A stretch of DNA of 25,047 bases from an uncultured Bacilli bacterium (GTDB taxonomy: Bacteria > Bacillota_I > Bacilli_A > RF39 > UBA660): assembly GCA_910587775.1 (NCBI GenBank), contig CAJUNF010000022.1, forward strand, positions 1 through 25,047. The letters are read 5' to 3'. The notes below the pieces were generated by a model. It was not told where the DNA came from and made no database searches. It saw only the letters and a program-made list of their open reading frames with translations. The position numbers were made by a program, and so were the translations under genes. Shown here piece by piece: positions 22,933 through 25,047 of this stretch (positions within the stretch are counted from its first letter, which is position 1; each line of letters opens with the position of its first letter).

Positions 22933-24134
22933 TATTTTCCTCCCTCTATCATTTGATACCATAACAATTTTACTGAATTTGGTAAAAAATTCTTGGAAAA
23001 ACTTTTAGCGTTTTTACCTAAAATAATCAATTTTTCGCGATTACTAAGTAAACAGATAATTTTATGAGCCATCTGTTCAATATTTCGTTCTCCAATTAAA
23101 TAGCCATTCATATCATCTTGTATTAACTCACAAGCACCTTCTGCAGAAGTAAAAGCAAGACAAGGAATTCCTGCATTCATAGCTTCCAATAAAACAAGTC
23201 CAAAAGATTCTGTAAAAGACGTCATTAAATAAAGAGAAGCATGAAGAAATATTTTTTCGATATAATCATGATTTTGAAATCCATGAATTGTAACATAATT
23301 TCCTAAATTTCGTTTTATAATGTTTTGCTCTAAATCTTGTTTTAAAGGGCCATCACCAATAATATCTAAATGAAATGAAACCATTTTTTCTTGTAATCGT
23401 TTTACTACTTCTATAGCATCAAATAATCCTTTTTCGCTTTCAAGTCTTCCAACCATTACAATTCTTGGTTCACTATAATCGCTGACAAAAGAAAGATCTT
23501 GATCTAAAATATTTGGAATGTAAACAGGACGACAACGCATTAAAGCCATTTCCTTTTGATAATCCTTAGTAAGCATTCTAGAAACTAAAATCAAATAATC
23601 TAAATCTTTACTATTTTTTACAACTGCATTTTTATACTTTAAATTGTCATGATGATGATTATGTTCCCAACCAATTTTCAATGAATTATGATTTCCATAT
23701 TTAACTAAATACTTACTAATCTCATGTCTTGTAGAAATATATATATGGGAATTATCTTGTTTTAAATGTCGTTTTAACTTTCTAAATCGACCATTCAAAA
23801 AATAAATTGAAACACTACCAAAAAAATCATGAAAAAAAGTTAAGAAATGAAATCCTTTAAAATAATCTTGCCATATTGCTTTTAAAAGCTTAGCTATTTG
23901 CATTTTTTTCAATAACTGATTATATTTCTTTACTTTTAAAGGAATATCAGTTTCATACAAATATTTTATTTTTATACTAGGATCAAATGGAAAAATCGGT
24001 TGATCATAAAGACGATATAAAGATAAAATAGACACTGTATATTCATCTTTTAATAAAGATGCCAAACTACTTACAGCTTTTTCTATCCCTCCATATCCTA
24101 AATGATAAACCAAAATTTCTAACTCTTTTTTCAT
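22932..24134 (-). CDS. GT4-family glycosyltransferase (surface polysaccharide)
   Basis: A 400-residue GT-B glycosyltransferase. The N-terminal half opens with EILVYHLGYGGIEKAVSSLA, the acceptor-side glycine loop. The C-terminal half has RIVMVGRLESEKGLFDAIEVV (about 231), FHLDIIGDGPLKQDLE, and SFTESFGLVLLEAMNAGIPCLAF (about 311) with the E-x7-E donor-binding motif of family GT4. It is cytosolic and membrane-associated, adding a sugar to a lipid-linked glycan. The start at 24134 has AGGTGAT just upstream and lies 17 nt after a good -10 box. It is the first gene of a four-gene run with TAATG overlaps to the next genes, which together would build and start a polysaccharide unit. Donor and acceptor are unknown. 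Confidence 0.9.
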   Translation of the reverse strand: MKKELEILVYHLGYGGIEKAVSSLASLLKDEYTVSILSLYRLYDQPIFPFDPSIKIKYLYETDIPLKVKKYNQLLKKMQIAKLLKAIWQDYFKGFHFLTFFHDFFGSVSIYFLNGRFRKLKRHLKQDNSHIYISTRHEISKYLVKYGNHNSLKIGWEHNHHHDNLKYKNAVVKNSKDLDYLILVSRMLTKDYQKEMALMRCRPVYIPNILDQDLSFVSDYSEPRIVMVGRLESEKGLFDAIEVVKRLQEKMVSFHLDIIGDGPLKQDLEQNIIKRNLGNYVTIHGFQNHDYIEKIFLHASLYLMTSFTESFGLVLLEAMNAGIPCLAFTSAEGACELIQDDMNGYLIGERNIEQMAHKIICLLSNREKLIILGKNAKSFSKNFLPNSVKLLWYQMIEGGK

Positions 24135-24150
24135 GATATCACCTAACATT

Positions 24151-24179
24151 ATTATAAAATAGAATGAAGCATTGGTAAA
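24151..24179 (-). promoter_or_regulatory. Promoter of the glycosyltransferase operon
   Basis: TTTACC (24179-24174, 4/6), a 17-nt spacer and a perfect TATAAT (24156-24151). The leader to the ATG at 24134 would be about 10 nt. Confidence 0.6.
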
Positions 24180-24190
24180 GAAAACTAAAA

Positions 24191-24231
24191 TAAAAAAAGA
24201 ATACTCATAAATAAATCATAAAAGTATTCTT
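24191..24231 (-). terminator. Intrinsic terminator after the partial surface-type gene
   Basis: Minus strand AAGAATACT (24231-24223) pairs with AGTATTCTT (24205-24197) around a 17-nt loop and is followed by a run of T. Confidence 0.75.
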
Positions 24232-24250
24232 AAATTTGTGAAAAAATAAT

Positions 24251-25047
24251 TTAGCTTAATTTTAACAAAAAAGGATCATTAGTAGTTCCAAATCCGCTCT
24301 CTATTTCTATATTATTTTTTAAATAAACTACAGGATACATCAAGATTCCTTCTCTATAAGCACTACCTGCACCACCAACACCATAATTAATATGATAAAC
24401 ATATTGTGCATGAGTTGCTTCAGCCATAGGAGTTATCGTCCATTGAACTTTAGGGATCCAATTATTTTGAGTACAGTCTGAAGAATAAGCAAATTGAGAC
24501 AAATAAGTTTGCAAACAAGTTTCCTGATTTGTCTCTTTACCACCACTAGTTGCAAATCCATAATCACTTGGATAAAGTAATCCGACAGTATCTGTAACAC
24601 GAGTCGTTCTTAAAACATTATCATCGCAAAATTGTCCACCATTACATATCTTTCCTGTATTATTACTTCGCTCAAATTGATAAAATAAAGAAGCGGTTAT
24701 ACTTTCTGTATCATGATATCCATTTGTACCAGTATACCATACTACATTTTCAACAAAAGTTTTAAATGCTGCTAATATATTAGAATTATAATAATTACGT
24801 AACGCTGTTCTTCCAGAAGCCACACTCCACTCATTTACTCCTGTTGCATAATTAGAAGAATCTTTATAATCCCAAATAATTTTTCCAATAGATTGATCAC
24901 GAATTAACTTAATTTTTGAAGACTTATTTCCACTTCCATCCTCTACTTGATTCATAACCCCTATAACTCTCCATAACTCATTATTAAATGACACATAATT
25001 ATTTGGATTATTTCCTATATATCTTAAATTACGATCTACTGTTTCAT
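24251..25047 (-). CDS. C-terminal part of an uncharacterised exported-type protein (continues beyond the window)
   Basis: The last 264 residues of a longer protein; the frame stays open to the window edge, so the GTG at 24994 is not its start. Visible sequence begins ETVDRNLRYIGNNPNNYVSFN, then ELWRVIGVMNQ, KIKLIRDQSIGKIIWDY, LRNYYNSNILAAF and PVVYLKNNIEIESGFGTTNDPFLL. This strand-rich, Tyr/Asn-rich pattern resembles a module I have met in secreted or pilin-like proteins of gut Bacillota, but I cannot name a family. Two pairs of cysteines (CNGGQFC and CLQTYLSQFAYSSDC) suggest disulfides and an extracellular location. There is no membrane segment in this part. A terminator follows at 24191-24231. 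Confidence 0.7.
   Translation of the reverse strand, partial: ETVDRNLRYIGNNPNNYVSFNNELWRVIGVMNQVEDGSGNKSSKIKLIRDQSIGKIIWDYKDSSNYATGVNEWSVASGRTALRNYYNSNILAAFKTFVENVVWYTGTNGYHDTESITASLFYQFERSNNTGKICNGGQFCDDNVLRTTRVTDTVGLLYPSDYGFATSGGKETNQETCLQTYLSQFAYSSDCTQNNWIPKVQWTITPMAEATHAQYVYHINYGVGGAGSAYREGILMYPVVYLKNNIEIESGFGTTNDPFLLKLS

Overview
The window comes from a low-GC, AT-rich Bacillota-type genome that uses the standard bacterial code: TGA ends real genes (for example at 8752 and 20486) and tryptophan is TGG. Every gene I can support lies on the minus strand, so the region reads right to left. A pyruvate:ferredoxin oxidoreductase (anaerobic metabolism), Shine-Dalgarno starts, sigma-A-type promoters and a very large glycan-binding surface protein fit an uncultured gut anaerobe near Bacilli/Erysipelotrichia or an RF39-like lineage. 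That placement is inference.

Layout from the right edge. (1) 24251-25047: a secreted-type protein of unnamed family, cut by the window edge. (2) 24134-20486: an envelope polysaccharide operon with a GT4 glycosyltransferase, an Alg14-like subunit, an Alg13-like subunit fused to a GtrA-like membrane domain, and a TagO/WecA-type phosphosugar transferase. (3) 20432-17073: nifJ. (4) 16787-14802: recG, flanked by two apparently undescribed small RNA genes (16843-16945 and 14627-14733), each with a near-consensus promoter and an intrinsic terminator. (5) 14449-8183: an accessory stretch of small genes: lipoprotein (broken by a stop codon), cupin, uracil-DNA-glycosylase-fold protein (frameshifted), dimeric-barrel protein, inositol-monophosphatase-like enzyme, unknown protein, GNAT acetyltransferase (frameshifted), MazG-like pyrophosphohydrolase, SMUG2-like glycosylase and a membrane-anchored Ig-like protein. 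(6) 8065-7133: a transglutaminase-like Cys/His/Asp protein with its own strong promoter. (7) 7037-2136: a 1633-residue surface protein with NPCBM, transglutaminase-like, F5/8 type C and Ig-like modules, a Pro-rich stalk and a membrane anchor. (8) 2049-76: a MATE transporter fused to a cytidylate-kinase-like domain.

The most interesting signal is the small RNA pair around recG. Both share one plan: a -35 TTGACA with 17-nt spacer, hairpin A, hairpin B, an unpaired TCAACC-containing C-rich linker, then a terminator hairpin. The linker of sRNA1 contains CCCCCTGAAG, the exact complement of CTTCAGGGGG in the terminator loop of sRNA2. The linker of sRNA2 is an 11-nt perfect complement of the leader of the transglutaminase-like gene, just upstream of its start codon. 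Together these suggest an RNA circuit (sRNA, antagonist RNA, surface-associated target), to be tested by RNA-seq and comparative folding.

Three genes between 9.8 and 14.5 kb are broken while the long core genes are intact. This is either decay of an accessory island or sequence error.
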